Of a DNA stretch of 6,847 nucleotides, positions 1 through 5,912 are shown one piece after another; within the stretch, counting starts at the first letter, position 1, and every line of letters begins with the position of its first letter. Both the position numbers and the translations under genes were made by a program. The notes beneath the pieces were generated by a model. The model was given only the letters and a program-made list of their open reading frames with translations. It did not search any database and had not been told where the DNA came from. This stretch comes from an uncultured Sphingomonadales bacterium. Lineage in GTDB: Bacteria; Pseudomonadota; Alphaproteobacteria; Sphingomonadales; Sphingomonadaceae. The stretch is taken from assembly GCA_903893935.1 (NCBI GenBank), contig CAITOD010000055.1:1-6847 (forward strand), written 5' to 3'.

Positions 1-893
1 ACCGCCGGCTGCCGGTTCATCCAGCTGCCGGTGCGCACGTTTTCGACCCCGGCTTCGACGCTGGCGACATCCTTGAGCCGCACCGGCTGGTTGTTGGCAT
101 AGGCAACCACCAGCGAAGCATAGACATCGGCGCTGTTGAGCTGGTCGTTCGAATCGATCGTCCAGCTTTTGGTCAGCCCGTCAAAGCTGCCTTTGGCCAT
201 GTTGGAATTGGCATTGGCAATCGCGTTGCGGATCGTTTCGAGGCTGAGCCCGCGCGCGGCCAGCGCCTGGACATTGGCGACAATCCGCACCGCAGGGCGC
301 TGCCCGGCCGACAGGCTGACCAGCCCGACCCCGGAAACTTGCGCGATCTTGTTGGAAAACTGTTTTTCGACAATGCCTTCGACTTCACCCAGCGGGCGCG
401 ATTTCGACCACACGCCAATGGTGATGATAGGCGCGTCGGCCGGATTGACTTTGGCATAGACCGGCGGCGCCGGCAGATCCGAAGGCAACAACGAATTGGC
501 CGCGTTGATCGAGGCCTGGACTTCCTGTTCGGCAATATCGAGCGACAGCCCGAGCGAAAACTGCAGCGTGATCACCGATGCGCCCGACGACGAATACGAT
601 GTCATCCGCGTGAGCCCGGGCATCTGCCCGAACTGCCGTTCGAGCGGGCTGGTGACCGTCAGCGCCATCACGTCGGGGCTCGCGCCCGGGTATAGCGTGC
701 TGACCTGGATGGTCGGATAATCGACTTGCGGCAGCGCCGACAGCGGCAACTGCCCCCAGGCAACGATCCCGGCCAGCAACAGCGCCACCATCAGCAGCGT
801 GGTTGCCACCGGCCGCAGGATAAAGGGCCGCGAAGGACCGCCCGGCGGGAGGTCCCCGGCCGGTTCGTCAATCGCGATCGGGCGCTCGCTCAC
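1..893 (-). CDS. mdtB: MdtB-like RND efflux permease, N-terminal part (3' end outside window)
   Basis: This is the inner-membrane, proton-driven pump subunit of a tripartite RND multidrug exporter. About 297 codons are visible, reading from a GTG at 893 to the window edge without a stop; full-length RND permeases are about 1,030 residues. After a short polar N-terminus (residues 1-21) comes [21 protein letters not shown], with the first membrane helix at about residues 29-47. The periplasmic porter region follows with family-typical stretches such as [50 protein letters not shown] and, near the edge, GSWMNRQPA. These resemble MdtB/MdtC more than AcrB. The GTG start overlaps the adaptor's TGA stop (GTGA at 893-890), so the two are translationally coupled; a GGAG lies just upstream. 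A second permease gene (mdtC) often follows in this family but cannot be seen here. The family call is firm; the B versus C assignment is less so. Confidence 0.93.
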   Translation of the reverse strand, partial: MSERPIAIDEPAGDLPPGGPSRPFILRPVATTLLMVALLLAGIVAWGQLPLSALPQVDYPTIQVSTLYPGASPDVMALTVTSPLERQFGQMPGLTRMTSYSSSGASVITLQFSLGLSLDIAEQEVQASINAANSLLPSDLPAPPVYAKVNPADAPIITIGVWSKSRPLGEVEGIVEKQFSNKIAQVSGVGLVSLSAGQRPAVRIVANVQALAARGLSLETIRNAIANANSNMAKGSFDGLTKSWTIDSNDQLNSADVYASLVVAYANNQPVRLKDVASVEAGVENVRTGSWMNRQPA

Positions 894-2152
894 TGGCTCC
901 GCGCTCCGCCTTGCTTGTGCCTGCCGGCGCCGGCTCCGCTTTCGCCACCTTTGTCGCCACCCTTGTCTCCGGGAAGCCGCACTGCAGAGCCCTCATCGAG
1001 CCCGTCGGAGCCTTCGGATACCACCACCTGGCCCTGATGCAGACCCGACAGGATCGCGGTGTTGACGCCATCGCTCGGCCCTGTTTTCACGATCGCGATT
1101 TTGACGGTCTTGTCCGGTTGCACCACGAACACGAAATCGCCCTGCGAGCCGTGGCGCAGCGCCGAGACCGGCACCACCGGGACCTGGTGGAGGGTATCGA
1201 CCAGCATCGACACGTTGACGAACTGGTTCGGGAACAGCGATGGCGCCTTCTGGCCGGTCTTGCCGGTCACGACCGGATTGGCGACGCGCGCTTTGGCCTG
1301 GACGGTGCCGGTGCTGGTGTTGATCTGGTTGTCAAACGTTGAAAACGTGCCGTGCGCCAGCACGGTCGTGTTGTCCTGGTCGAGCACAGTGACCGGCAGC
1401 CCGGCGCCGCTGCCGACTTTGCGCTGGACATCGCCAAGTTGCGCCTGGGGCACCGAAAATTCGACGTCGATCGGATCGATCCGGGTGACCACGGCCACCC
1501 CGCCGGTGGCCGAAGGGGTCACATAATTGCCGACAAACACCTGCTTCAGCCCGATCCGCCCCGCAAACGGCGCCTTGATCGTGGCATATTGCAGGTTGAG
1601 CCGCGCCGAACCGACCGCTGCGCGATCGGTCGCAACCGTGCCCTGCAACTGGGCGACAGTGGCGCGTTCGTCTTCCATTGTCTGGCGCGCGATCGAATCC
1701 TGCGCGGCCAGCGTTTCGTAGCGCTTGAGATCGAGCTGGGCCATGGCGAGTGACGCGCTGTCGCGCGCCAGCGTGCCCTCGGCCTGTTGCAGGGTCAGCC
1801 GATAAGGGCGCGGGTCGATCTGCACGATCGGCTGGCCTTCGCTGACAAGCTGGCCTTCCTTGAACATGATCTGCGTGACATTGCCCGCAACCTGGCTTTG
1901 CACCGTCGCGGTATCGAGCGGGATGACCGTCCCGATCGCGCTCACCGTTTCGGGCATGTCGACCAGCTTCACCGTCGCGATCGCGACCGCCACGGCCGGC
2001 CTGCCGGCATGCGTGTTGGCAGTGACCCCGGCGGCCGCAAACCAGCGAGCGGCAAGGGCTACCAGCACCAGCGCGACAATCACCAGCACATAGGCCAGCC
2101 AGCGCGGGCGCGAGCGGTGCAAGGGCGCGCTTTGCTCAATGTAACTCGACAG
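890..2152 (-). CDS. mdtA: MdtA-like RND periplasmic adaptor (membrane fusion protein)
   Basis: This is the HlyD/MFP-family adaptor that links the inner-membrane RND pump to an outer-membrane channel. With the start chosen it has 420 residues, close to E. coli MdtA (415). A hydrophobic anchor lies at about residues 18-35 with no lipobox cysteine, so it is membrane-anchored rather than a lipoprotein. The first lipoyl half ([20 protein letters not shown]) is at about 84-113, an alpha-hairpin coiled coil at about 117-187, and the second lipoyl half ([20 protein letters not shown]) at about 187-217. Beta-barrel and membrane-proximal domains follow, and the protein ends in a Gly/Asp/Lys-rich tail ([12 protein letters not shown]). 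The frame stays open up to a GTG at 2236, but that codon, GTG 2203 and TTG 2179 lack a well-placed ribosome site. A CTG at 2152 has a perfect GGAGG (2163-2159) six bases upstream and gives a family-typical N-terminus. The 3' end overlaps the permease start by four bases. Function is confident; the start codon is not proven. Confidence 0.92.
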   Translation of the reverse strand: MSSYIEQSAPLHRSRPRWLAYVLVIVALVLVALAARWFAAAGVTANTHAGRPAVAVAIATVKLVDMPETVSAIGTVIPLDTATVQSQVAGNVTQIMFKEGQLVSEGQPIVQIDPRPYRLTLQQAEGTLARDSASLAMAQLDLKRYETLAAQDSIARQTMEDERATVAQLQGTVATDRAAVGSARLNLQYATIKAPFAGRIGLKQVFVGNYVTPSATGGVAVVTRIDPIDVEFSVPQAQLGDVQRKVGSGAGLPVTVLDQDNTTVLAHGTFSTFDNQINTSTGTVQAKARVANPVVTGKTGQKAPSLFPNQFVNVSMLVDTLHQVPVVPVSALRHGSQGDFVFVVQPDKTVKIAIVKTGPSDGVNTAILSGLHQGQVVVSEGSDGLDEGSAVRLPGDKGGDKGGESGAGAGRHKQGGARSQ

Positions 2153-2460
2153 GGCAGACCTCCATAAGCTCGGGCACAACCGGGATAACGGTCCCAGACG
2201 CACTGCACCACTTTGGCAAGGTGCCCGCACGGGCACGGCCTTCGCGAATGACGCGCGGGGATCGGGCGGTCGCCCGGACGCGCCGGCTTACTAGCGCGAG
2301 CGACCCCGAAACGGGAAACACTTAATTGTCGTGTCGTGATCGATTAACCGTCGCAATTGCATCAATTGGTATCAGGACAGCGCGTTCGGCGGGTTGACGC
2401 GCGCGGGGCTGCGCGCCACCGGGCAGGGTCCGCATGCCAACAATCCGAAGGACCCTGCGC
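2153..2460. other. Intergenic region between divergent mdtA and thioesterase genes
   Basis: I see no convincing gene in this stretch. The short open frames across it lack ribosome sites and family resemblance. It should hold the promoters of both divergent genes; the most AT-rich part, about 2321-2372, is the likely place, though no clear -35/-10 pair stands out on either strand. It contains two CAATTG palindromes nine bases apart (2354-2359 and 2363-2368). GC-rich inverted repeats lie in what would be the mdtA leader: GTGCCC/GGGCAC at 2221-2236 and CGGGCG/CGCCCG at 2263-2276. Their roles are unknown. Confidence 0.5.
2159..2163 (-). promoter_or_regulatory. Ribosome-binding site deciding the mdtA start
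   Basis: On the minus strand a perfect GGAGG lies six bases before the in-frame CTG at 2152-2150. None of the upstream GTG or TTG codons in the same frame has a comparable site at a usable distance: the GTG at 2236 has only GAAGG two bases away. This is the main argument for the CTG start. Confidence 0.5.
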
Positions 2461-2940
2461 GTGACTGACTTTACTGCCCCACCGGTCCAACCCTTACCCG
2501 GCGCGCCGTTCGCCGGCCGGCTGACGCTGGTCGAACACGGCGCGTGGGCCGGCTGGCACCAGTGGGCCGGCACCGACCCGTTCGAGGATGCGACCGGACC
2601 GTTTTACGTGGCGCGCGATGAACACGGGGTGGTGTGCGGATTTCGCACCGAGCCGCGCCACAACAATGGCCATGGCATGATCCACGGCGGCTGCCTGATG
2701 ACGTTCGCCGATTTCAGCCTGTTCATGCTCGGCGCATCGCAAGGCGAGGAAGTGAGCGGCGTGACCGTGACGATGAATTGCGAATTTCTGGCACCGGCCG
2801 AGGCCGGCTCGCTGCTGCTCGCACGCGGCGAGCGCACCGGCGGCGGGCGCAAACTGGTGTTCGCGCGCGGTCAGATCACCGCCGATGGCCGACCGGTGCT
2901 GGGCTTTTCCGGCGTGATGAAACGTGTGAAGGGCGCCTGA
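2461..2940 (+). CDS. PaaI-family hotdog-fold thioesterase
   Basis: This is a predicted cytoplasmic acyl-CoA thioesterase of the PaaI/4HBT hotdog family, 159 residues with the start used here. The active-site signature is clear: N69 followed by HGG at 75-77, then TFAD with D84 as the likely catalytic acid on the long central helix. The later strands (VTVTMNCEFLAPAEAGSLLLARG, KLVFARGQITADGRPV) are typical of the fold. The substrate cannot be told from sequence, and nothing from the phenylacetate pathway is nearby. I chose GTG 2461 because AAGGA (2448-2452) lies eight bases upstream and the product then begins MTDFTAPP, a usual N-terminus for such proteins. An in-frame ATG at 2434, with AGGG five bases upstream, would add nine residues and is the main alternative. 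The gene is divergent from the efflux operon and convergent with the next gene, and its stop codon lies within its terminator hairpin. Confidence 0.88.
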   Translation: MTDFTAPPVQPLPGAPFAGRLTLVEHGAWAGWHQWAGTDPFEDATGPFYVARDEHGVVCGFRTEPRHNNGHGMIHGGCLMTFADFSLFMLGASQGEEVSGVTVTMNCEFLAPAEAGSLLLARGERTGGGRKLVFARGQITADGRPVLGFSGVMKRVKGA

Positions 2941-2959
2941 GCGCAGGCGCCCTGGTTTT
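2931..2959 (+). terminator. Intrinsic terminator of the thioesterase gene
   Basis: A perfect nine-base-pair GC-rich stem, GGGCGCCTG (2931-2939) with CAGGCGCCC (2944-2952) and the four-base loop AGCG, is followed by TGGTTTT. The left arm and loop include the last codons and the TGA stop (2938-2940) of the thioesterase gene. It sits in the gap between two convergent genes and may also slow transcription arriving from the right, although the T-tract favours the plus strand. Confidence 0.8.
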
Positions 2960-2961
2960 GA

Positions 2962-3261
2962 TCAGCCGACGCGGTGGCCGTTCATCGGAAAGCTGCCGAA
3001 CATCCCGGCGGTCACCGTGCCCGAAATCGCGTCGCCATCGACCGTCGCCTTGCAATCGATCTGCATCGGCATCGGGTTGGTGATCTGGCTCGACCAGCTG
3101 ATCGTGTCGCCATCGACTTTGCCATCGGTGATGTCGAGCGCGCCCATCGGGCCGTTGTTGCTGCCGGTGAAGCTGTCGCCATCGACATGGACCGTCAGCG
3201 TCGATTTCTGTTCGCCCATCGGGGTCTTGGTGACGACTTCGTAAGTGCCTGCAACCGACAT
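2962..3261 (-). CDS. Small beta-rich protein of unknown function with three VDGD repeats
   Basis: The product has 99 residues. It resembles small uncharacterised proteins that begin MSVAGTYxVVxKTPMG and occur in alphaproteobacteria; I know no assigned function. There is no signal peptide or membrane segment, so it is probably cytoplasmic. Three similar units are visible, each with VDGD followed by a hydrophobic/Ser-Thr strand: VDGDSFTG (26-33), VDGDTISW (49-56) and VDGDAISG (74-81). This suggests a repeated beta-hairpin or small beta-barrel. The ATG at 3261 has AAGGAG seven bases upstream, which fixes the start. The frame is open far upstream into the lrp gene, but that extension has the composition of an antisense shadow and no better start. 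The gene lies downstream of lrp on the same strand, 146 bases away, and converges on the thioesterase gene. Existence is confident; function unknown. Confidence 0.85.
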   Translation of the reverse strand: MSVAGTYEVVTKTPMGEQKSTLTVHVDGDSFTGSNNGPMGALDITDGKVDGDTISWSSQITNPMPMQIDCKATVDGDAISGTVTAGMFGSFPMNGHRVG

Positions 3262-3407
3262 CGCTGCTCTCCTTCTCTTGCCCGGACTCTTTGATAGCCA
3301 GACCGGCTCCTGCCATCCTGCTTCGACATTGCCTACAAAGATGTCAATAGCGTGGCAAGCGGCGGTATTTGCGTGCGCGCTGTCGTGCGACGGCCATTGC
3401 AACCGGT
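3262..3407 (-). promoter_or_regulatory. Gap between lrp and the VDGD-repeat gene, with a candidate -35 box
   Basis: This 146-base gap contains a consensus TTGACA on the minus strand at 3347-3342, about 80 bases before the ATG at 3261. At spacings of 16-18 bases the -10 positions (such as GAAGCA) are poor, so the promoter is only tentative. No intrinsic terminator for lrp is visible, so read-through from lrp is also possible. Confidence 0.25.
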
Positions 3408-3872
3408 TCAGCGCAGGCGGCTGACCGGATAGCCTTCCATCCGTTTGATCCGGCGCAGCGAAAACGATGTCCGCATCGCCGAGACGCCGGGCAGCCGCGC
3501 AAGGCAATCGCGGTGGATTGCATCGTAATCGGCAAGGTCTGCGGCGGCGACGCGCAACAGGTAATCGGCGCTGCCGCTCATCAGGTGGCATTCGAGAATA
3601 TCGTCGAAATCGCCCACCGCGCGTTCGAACCGGTCCATCGCTTCGCGGCTCTGGCTGGTGAGCGTGATTTCGACAAACACTTCGACGCTCAGCCCCAGCC
3701 GCCGCGCATCGACCCGCGCGGCATAGCCGGCGATCAGCCCCTGATCCTCGAGCGTCTTGATCCGCCGATGGCACGCCGATGGCGACAGCGAGATGAGCTC
3801 GGCAAGCTCTGCCACCGATCGCGACGAATCGCGCTGCAGCGCTTCAAGCAGATTGCGATCGGTACGATCCAT
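3408..3872 (-). CDS. Lrp/AsnC-family transcriptional regulator, probable regulator of ald
   Basis: This 154-residue protein has the full length of the Lrp/AsnC (feast/famine) family. The N-terminal winged helix-turn-helix covers about residues 2-60 (LDxxDRxLLxALQRD-like opening, then VAELAELISLSPSACHRRIKTLEDQGLI). A C-terminal RAM effector/oligomerisation domain covers about 63-145, with the family-typical ILECHLMSGSADYLLRV segment at 92-108 where amino-acid ligands bind. Such regulators form dimers that assemble into octamers and bind several phased DNA sites. The gene is divergent from alanine dehydrogenase across a 132-base gap, an arrangement in which the regulator usually controls ald in response to alanine; this link is inferred. 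The ATG at 3872 matches the family N-terminus (MDRTDRNLL), although its ribosome site is weak (GGGAAA). Self-regulation is likely. Confidence 0.93.
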   Translation of the reverse strand: MDRTDRNLLEALQRDSSRSVAELAELISLSPSACHRRIKTLEDQGLIAGYAARVDARRLGLSVEVFVEITLTSQSREAMDRFERAVGDFDDILECHLMSGSADYLLRVAAADLADYDAIHRDCLARLPGVSAMRTSFSLRRIKRMEGYPVSRLR

Positions 3873-3956
3873 GCAATAATTTCCCGTTTTCTGGCGTAGA
3901 ATCGCAATATCTCTCCGATACCGCGCGCAGCAAGCCCAAATCGGGGAATTTTTTGC
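3873..3956. promoter_or_regulatory. Candidate Lrp-type operator sites between lrp and ald
   Basis: Three related 14-15-base motifs lie in this gap. GCAATAATTTCCCG (3873-3886) and GCAATATCTCTCCG (3904-3917) read on the plus strand. The complement of 3942-3956 reads GCAAAAAATTCCCCG, an inverted copy. The first two start 31 bases apart, about three helical turns, and the first overlaps the region just before the lrp start codon. AT-rich cores flanked by GC boundaries in phased array are typical of Lrp/AsnC sites. Binding is inferred from pattern and context only. Confidence 0.45.
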
Positions 3957-4004
3957 GCGGGCCTGCGGCTATTCTGGTGCGCACAATCCCAAGGAGAGCG
4001 AGCC

Positions 4005-5117
4005 ATGCGCGTCGGCACCGTCACCGAAATCAAGAACCACGAATACCGCGTCGGGCTGACCCCCGAATCGGCGCGCGAACTGGTGGCGCATGGTCACGAA
4101 GTGTGGGTTCAGTCGGGCGCAGGGCTCGGCATCGGCGCGACCGATGCGGCCTATCAGGCGGCCGGCGCAGTGATCCAGCCCGATGCGGCGGCGGTGTTCG
4201 CGGGCGCCGAAATGATTGTCAAAGTGAAGGAACCGCAAGCGGTCGAGCGCGCGCAACTGCGCGAAGGCCAGGTGCTTTATACTTATCTGCACCTCGCCCC
4301 CGACCCCGAACAGACCGCCGATCTGGTCAAATCGGGCGTGACCGCGATCGCCTATGAAACCGTCACCGGCCCCGGTCGCAGCCTGCCTTTGCTCAAGCCG
4401 ATGAGCCAGGTTGCCGGGCGCATGGCGATCCAGGCCGGTGCCAGCGCGCTCGAAAAGGCGCATGGCGGGCGCGGGGTGCTGCTGGGCGGGGTGCCGGGCG
4501 TGGCGCCGGGCAAAGTCGTGGTGATCGGCGGCGGCGTGGTCGGGCTGAACGCGGCGCAGATGGCGGTCGGCATGGGCGCCGATGTGACCATTCTCGATCG
4601 CGATCTCGATACGCTCGAACGGCTCGACAACCATTTCCAGGGCCGCGCGCGCACGATTTTCTCAAGCTCGGCTTCGCTTGCAGCGCTTGTCGGCAATGCC
4701 GATCTGGTGATCGGTGCGGTGCTGATCCCCGGCGCTGCCGCGCCCAAGCTGGTCACCCGCGCCATGTTGGCGACGATGCACCCCGGCGCGGTGCTGGTCG
4801 ATGTCGCGATCGACCAGGGTGGCTGCTTTGAAACCAGCCACGCCACGACGCATGCCGACCCGACGTATATGGTCGACGGCATCGTGCACTATTGCGTCGC
4901 CAACATGCCCGGCGGTGTCGCGCGCACCAGCACTTATGCGCTCAACAACGCCACCCTGCCCCACGCCTTGCGCATCGCCGACATGGGCTGGAAAGCAGCA
5001 CTCAAGGCCGACGAACACCTCGCCGCCGGACTCAATGTCCACCAGGGTAAAGTGACCTATGAAGCGGTCGCGCGCGAACTGGGCTATGGCTACACCCCTG
5101 CAAGCGACGTGCTGTAA
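4005..5117 (+). CDS. ald: NAD-dependent L-alanine dehydrogenase
   Basis: The enzyme catalyses reversible oxidative deamination of L-alanine to pyruvate and ammonia with NAD+, in the cytoplasm, allowing alanine to serve as carbon and nitrogen source. At 370 residues it has the standard length. All key residues are at the positions expected for the family: substrate-binding R15 and K75 (VKVKEP), catalytic H96 (YLHLAP) and D270 (VDVAIDQGG). The Rossmann fingerprint GGGVVG is at 175-180, with D198 at the end of the second strand for NAD ribose binding. The signature N300[10 protein letters not shown] is intact. The ATG at 4005 has AAGGAG eight bases upstream. The gene is divergent from an Lrp/AsnC regulator and is probably controlled by it. 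It is followed by a strong hairpin and then the toxin-antitoxin operon. I see nothing that suggests inactivation. Confidence 0.98.
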   Translation: MRVGTVTEIKNHEYRVGLTPESARELVAHGHEVWVQSGAGLGIGATDAAYQAAGAVIQPDAAAVFAGAEMIVKVKEPQAVERAQLREGQVLYTYLHLAPDPEQTADLVKSGVTAIAYETVTGPGRSLPLLKPMSQVAGRMAIQAGASALEKAHGGRGVLLGGVPGVAPGKVVVIGGGVVGLNAAQMAVGMGADVTILDRDLDTLERLDNHFQGRARTIFSSSASLAALVGNADLVIGAVLIPGAAAPKLVTRAMLATMHPGAVLVDVAIDQGGCFETSHATTHADPTYMVDGIVHYCVANMPGGVARTSTYALNNATLPHALRIADMGWKAALKADEHLAAGLNVHQGKVTYEAVARELGYGYTPASDVL

Positions 5118-5124
5118 ACCGTCA

Positions 5125-5150
5125 GATGTGCGACGTTCGCGTCGCACATC
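5125..5150 (+). terminator. Strong hairpin after ald, terminator-like but without a T-tract
   Basis: There is a perfect eleven-base-pair inverted repeat, GATGTGCGACG (5125-5135) and CGTCGCACATC (5140-5150), with loop TTCG. It starts eight bases after the ald stop. The downstream sequence is TTGACATAT, so the run of T expected of a classic intrinsic terminator is missing. It may still stop transcription or protect the ald mRNA 3' end. Its right arm directly abuts the -35 box of the next operon. Confidence 0.5.
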
Positions 5151-5178
5151 TTGACATATCATGATTTATCATGATAAC
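5151..5178 (+). promoter_or_regulatory. Toxin-antitoxin promoter with tandem palindromic operators
   Basis: A consensus -35 box TTGACA (5151-5156) is followed after 16 bases by GATAAC (5173-5178), a four-of-six match to a -10 box. Two copies of the perfect palindrome ATCATGAT lie at 5158-5165 and 5168-5175, exactly ten bases apart; the second extends to TATCATGATA (5167-5176) and overlaps the -10. This layout, with operators on one helix face inside the promoter, fits autorepression by the ribbon-helix-helix antitoxin encoded just downstream. The binding itself is inferred. Confidence 0.65.
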
Positions 5179-5204
5179 ACTTCGCGCATACAGCGAGGTG
5201 CATG

Positions 5205-5435
5205 ATGACGTTCCAGACGCGTGAAAAATTCGCCACGCAAGTCGATGCGGAAATCCTCCGTTCGGTGCGCGATCTTGCCAAAAGCGAAGGCCGCCAGTTG
5301 CAGGTGCTGATCGAAGAGGCGCTGGCCGACCTGATCGAAAAGCGCAAGACCGCGCGGCCACGCGCGCATGTTATGGCGGCCTATCAGGCCAGCCACGCGA
5401 CTTTTGCGCCACTTTACAAAAAGCTCGCTGAATGA
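5205..5435 (+). CDS. Ribbon-helix-helix antitoxin of a Doc-type toxin-antitoxin pair
   Basis: This 76-residue protein is the probable antitoxin and autorepressor for the Doc toxin encoded next. The N-terminal half looks like a ribbon-helix-helix (Arc/MetJ/CopG-like) fold: a short strand (about 6-15, EKFATQVDAEI), helix A (about 17-29, RSVRDLAKSEG) and helix B (about 31-46, QLQVLIEEALADLIEK). Dimers of this fold bind short tandem palindromes, as found in the promoter. A basic linker (RKTARPRAH) leads to a C-terminal segment, VMAAYQASHATFAPLYKKLAE, likely the toxin-neutralising part. I chose ATG 5205 over ATG 5202 because the GAGG at 5195-5198 is then six rather than three bases away; the difference is one Met. 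Its TGA overlaps the toxin ATG (ATGA, 5432-5435), so the two are coupled. It does not look like Phd, the usual Doc partner. The role rests on context and predicted fold. Confidence 0.82.
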   Translation: MTFQTREKFATQVDAEILRSVRDLAKSEGRQLQVLIEEALADLIEKRKTARPRAHVMAAYQASHATFAPLYKKLAE

Positions 5436-5809
5436 CGGACTATCTCACCGTCATCGAAGTGCTTGCCATCCATGAAGACCAGATCGCCCGCTATGGCGGT
5501 GCGCATGGCGTGCGCGATCACGGCCTGCTGGAAGCGGCGCTCTATCGTCCGCAGACGGGCTATTACGCCGATCTCATTGAAGAAGCGGCCGCCTTGTGGG
5601 AGAGCCTTTCGCAGAACCACCCGTTTGTCGATGGCAACAAACGGACCGGCTTTGCCGTGACCTATACCTTTCTCGCGATCAACGGCGCCCACCTGACCGC
5701 CGGCGCAGCCGAAACCGAACACTTCATACTCGGTCTCTATGCCGCCGGGACATTCAGCTTCGAGAATCTCGCGCCGTGGCTCCGCACCAATGTGCGGATG
5801 GCCGACTAG
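5432..5809 (+). CDS. doc: Doc-family (death-on-curing, Fic-fold) toxin
   Basis: This 125-residue protein has almost the same length as phage P1 Doc (126). Doc toxins are Fic-fold kinases that phosphorylate elongation factor EF-Tu and so stop translation. The active-site motif is present as HPFVDGNKRTGF: H63, D67, N69, K70 and R71. The NKR form, rather than the GNGR of AMP-transferring Fic proteins, marks the Doc class. The preceding family pattern YGGAHGVRDHGLLEAALYRP (21-40) is also typical. No ribosome site is visible before ATG 5432; translation is probably coupled to the antitoxin through the ATGA overlap, a usual way to keep toxin below antitoxin. All catalytic residues are intact, so the toxin may be active. 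The TAG stop (5807-5809) lies inside the left end of a palindromic repeat element. EF-Tu as the target is family knowledge, not shown here. Confidence 0.93.
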   Translation: MTDYLTVIEVLAIHEDQIARYGGAHGVRDHGLLEAALYRPQTGYYADLIEEAAALWESLSQNHPFVDGNKRTGFAVTYTFLAINGAHLTAGAAETEHFILGLYAAGTFSFENLAPWLRTNVRMAD

Positions 5810-5912
5810 AGCATGATGCGAACAAGCGGGCACCGGTTTTTCGCAATAAATCATGCGAAAACAAAGACTCCTAGAGCATGATGCGATTCTTTCTTATCGC
5901 ATCATGCTCTAG
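5806..5912. repeat. RIME-like alphaproteobacterial palindromic repeat element
   Basis: This 107-base element contains two palindromes. The left one pairs GCATGAT (5811-5817) with ATCATGC (5850-5856) and GCGAA (5818-5822) with TTCGC (5840-5844), around GGGCACCGG. The right one is a perfect 17-base inverted repeat, CTAGAGCATGATGCGAT (5871-5887) and its complement (5896-5912), with loop TCTTTCTT. The 16 bases CTAGAGCATGATGCGA occur twice in direct orientation (5806-5821 and 5871-5886). The GGGCACCGGTTTTTCGC core with GATCATGC-like arms resembles the rhizobial RIME family of intergenic mosaic elements, which I recall from memory. It occupies the whole gap between two convergent genes and its CTAG ends contain both of their stop codons. 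The right hairpin probably acts as a bidirectional transcription stop. Confidence 0.85.

Noticed and set aside
173..535. 120-residue open frame inside the RND permease region, minus strand
   Set aside because: It runs in another frame of the same strand as the permease, is rich in Arg/Pro/Ser as expected of a GC-rich shadow, and the permease frame carries clear family motifs throughout.
2221..2276. Two GC-rich inverted repeats as an attenuator or riboswitch before mdtA
   Set aside because: The stems are only six pairs long, have no T-tract or alternative pairing, and such repeats are common by chance in sequence this GC-rich.
2136..2321. 61-residue frame upstream of and overlapping the mdtA start, as a possible leader peptide
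   Set aside because: It starts at a GTG with no ribosome site and has random composition. Only its last nine codons, from the ATG at 2164, might matter for initiation, and that is noted with the CTG start.
2962..3774. A 270-residue version of the VDGD-repeat protein extending upstream into lrp
   Set aside because: The upstream part overlaps most of the Lrp gene in another frame and is Arg/Ala/Pro-rich. The ATG at 3261 has a strong AAGGAG site and starts a self-contained protein.
3857..3869. GATCG-GTA-CGATC inverted repeat at the start of lrp as an operator
   Set aside because: It is explained by the codons for Asp-Arg-Thr-Asp-Arg in the conserved N-terminus. It could still contribute to binding but has no independent support.
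5122..5396. Minus-strand frames of 62-79 residues opposite the antitoxin gene
   Set aside because: They are antisense to a well-supported gene, have no ribosome sites, and show the Arg/Ser/Ala composition of shadow frames.
5806..5912. CRISPR fragment or insertion-sequence ends
   Set aside because: There are only two copies of the 16-base unit, with no regular spacers and no transposase. The palindromic make-up fits a RIME-like intergenic element much better.
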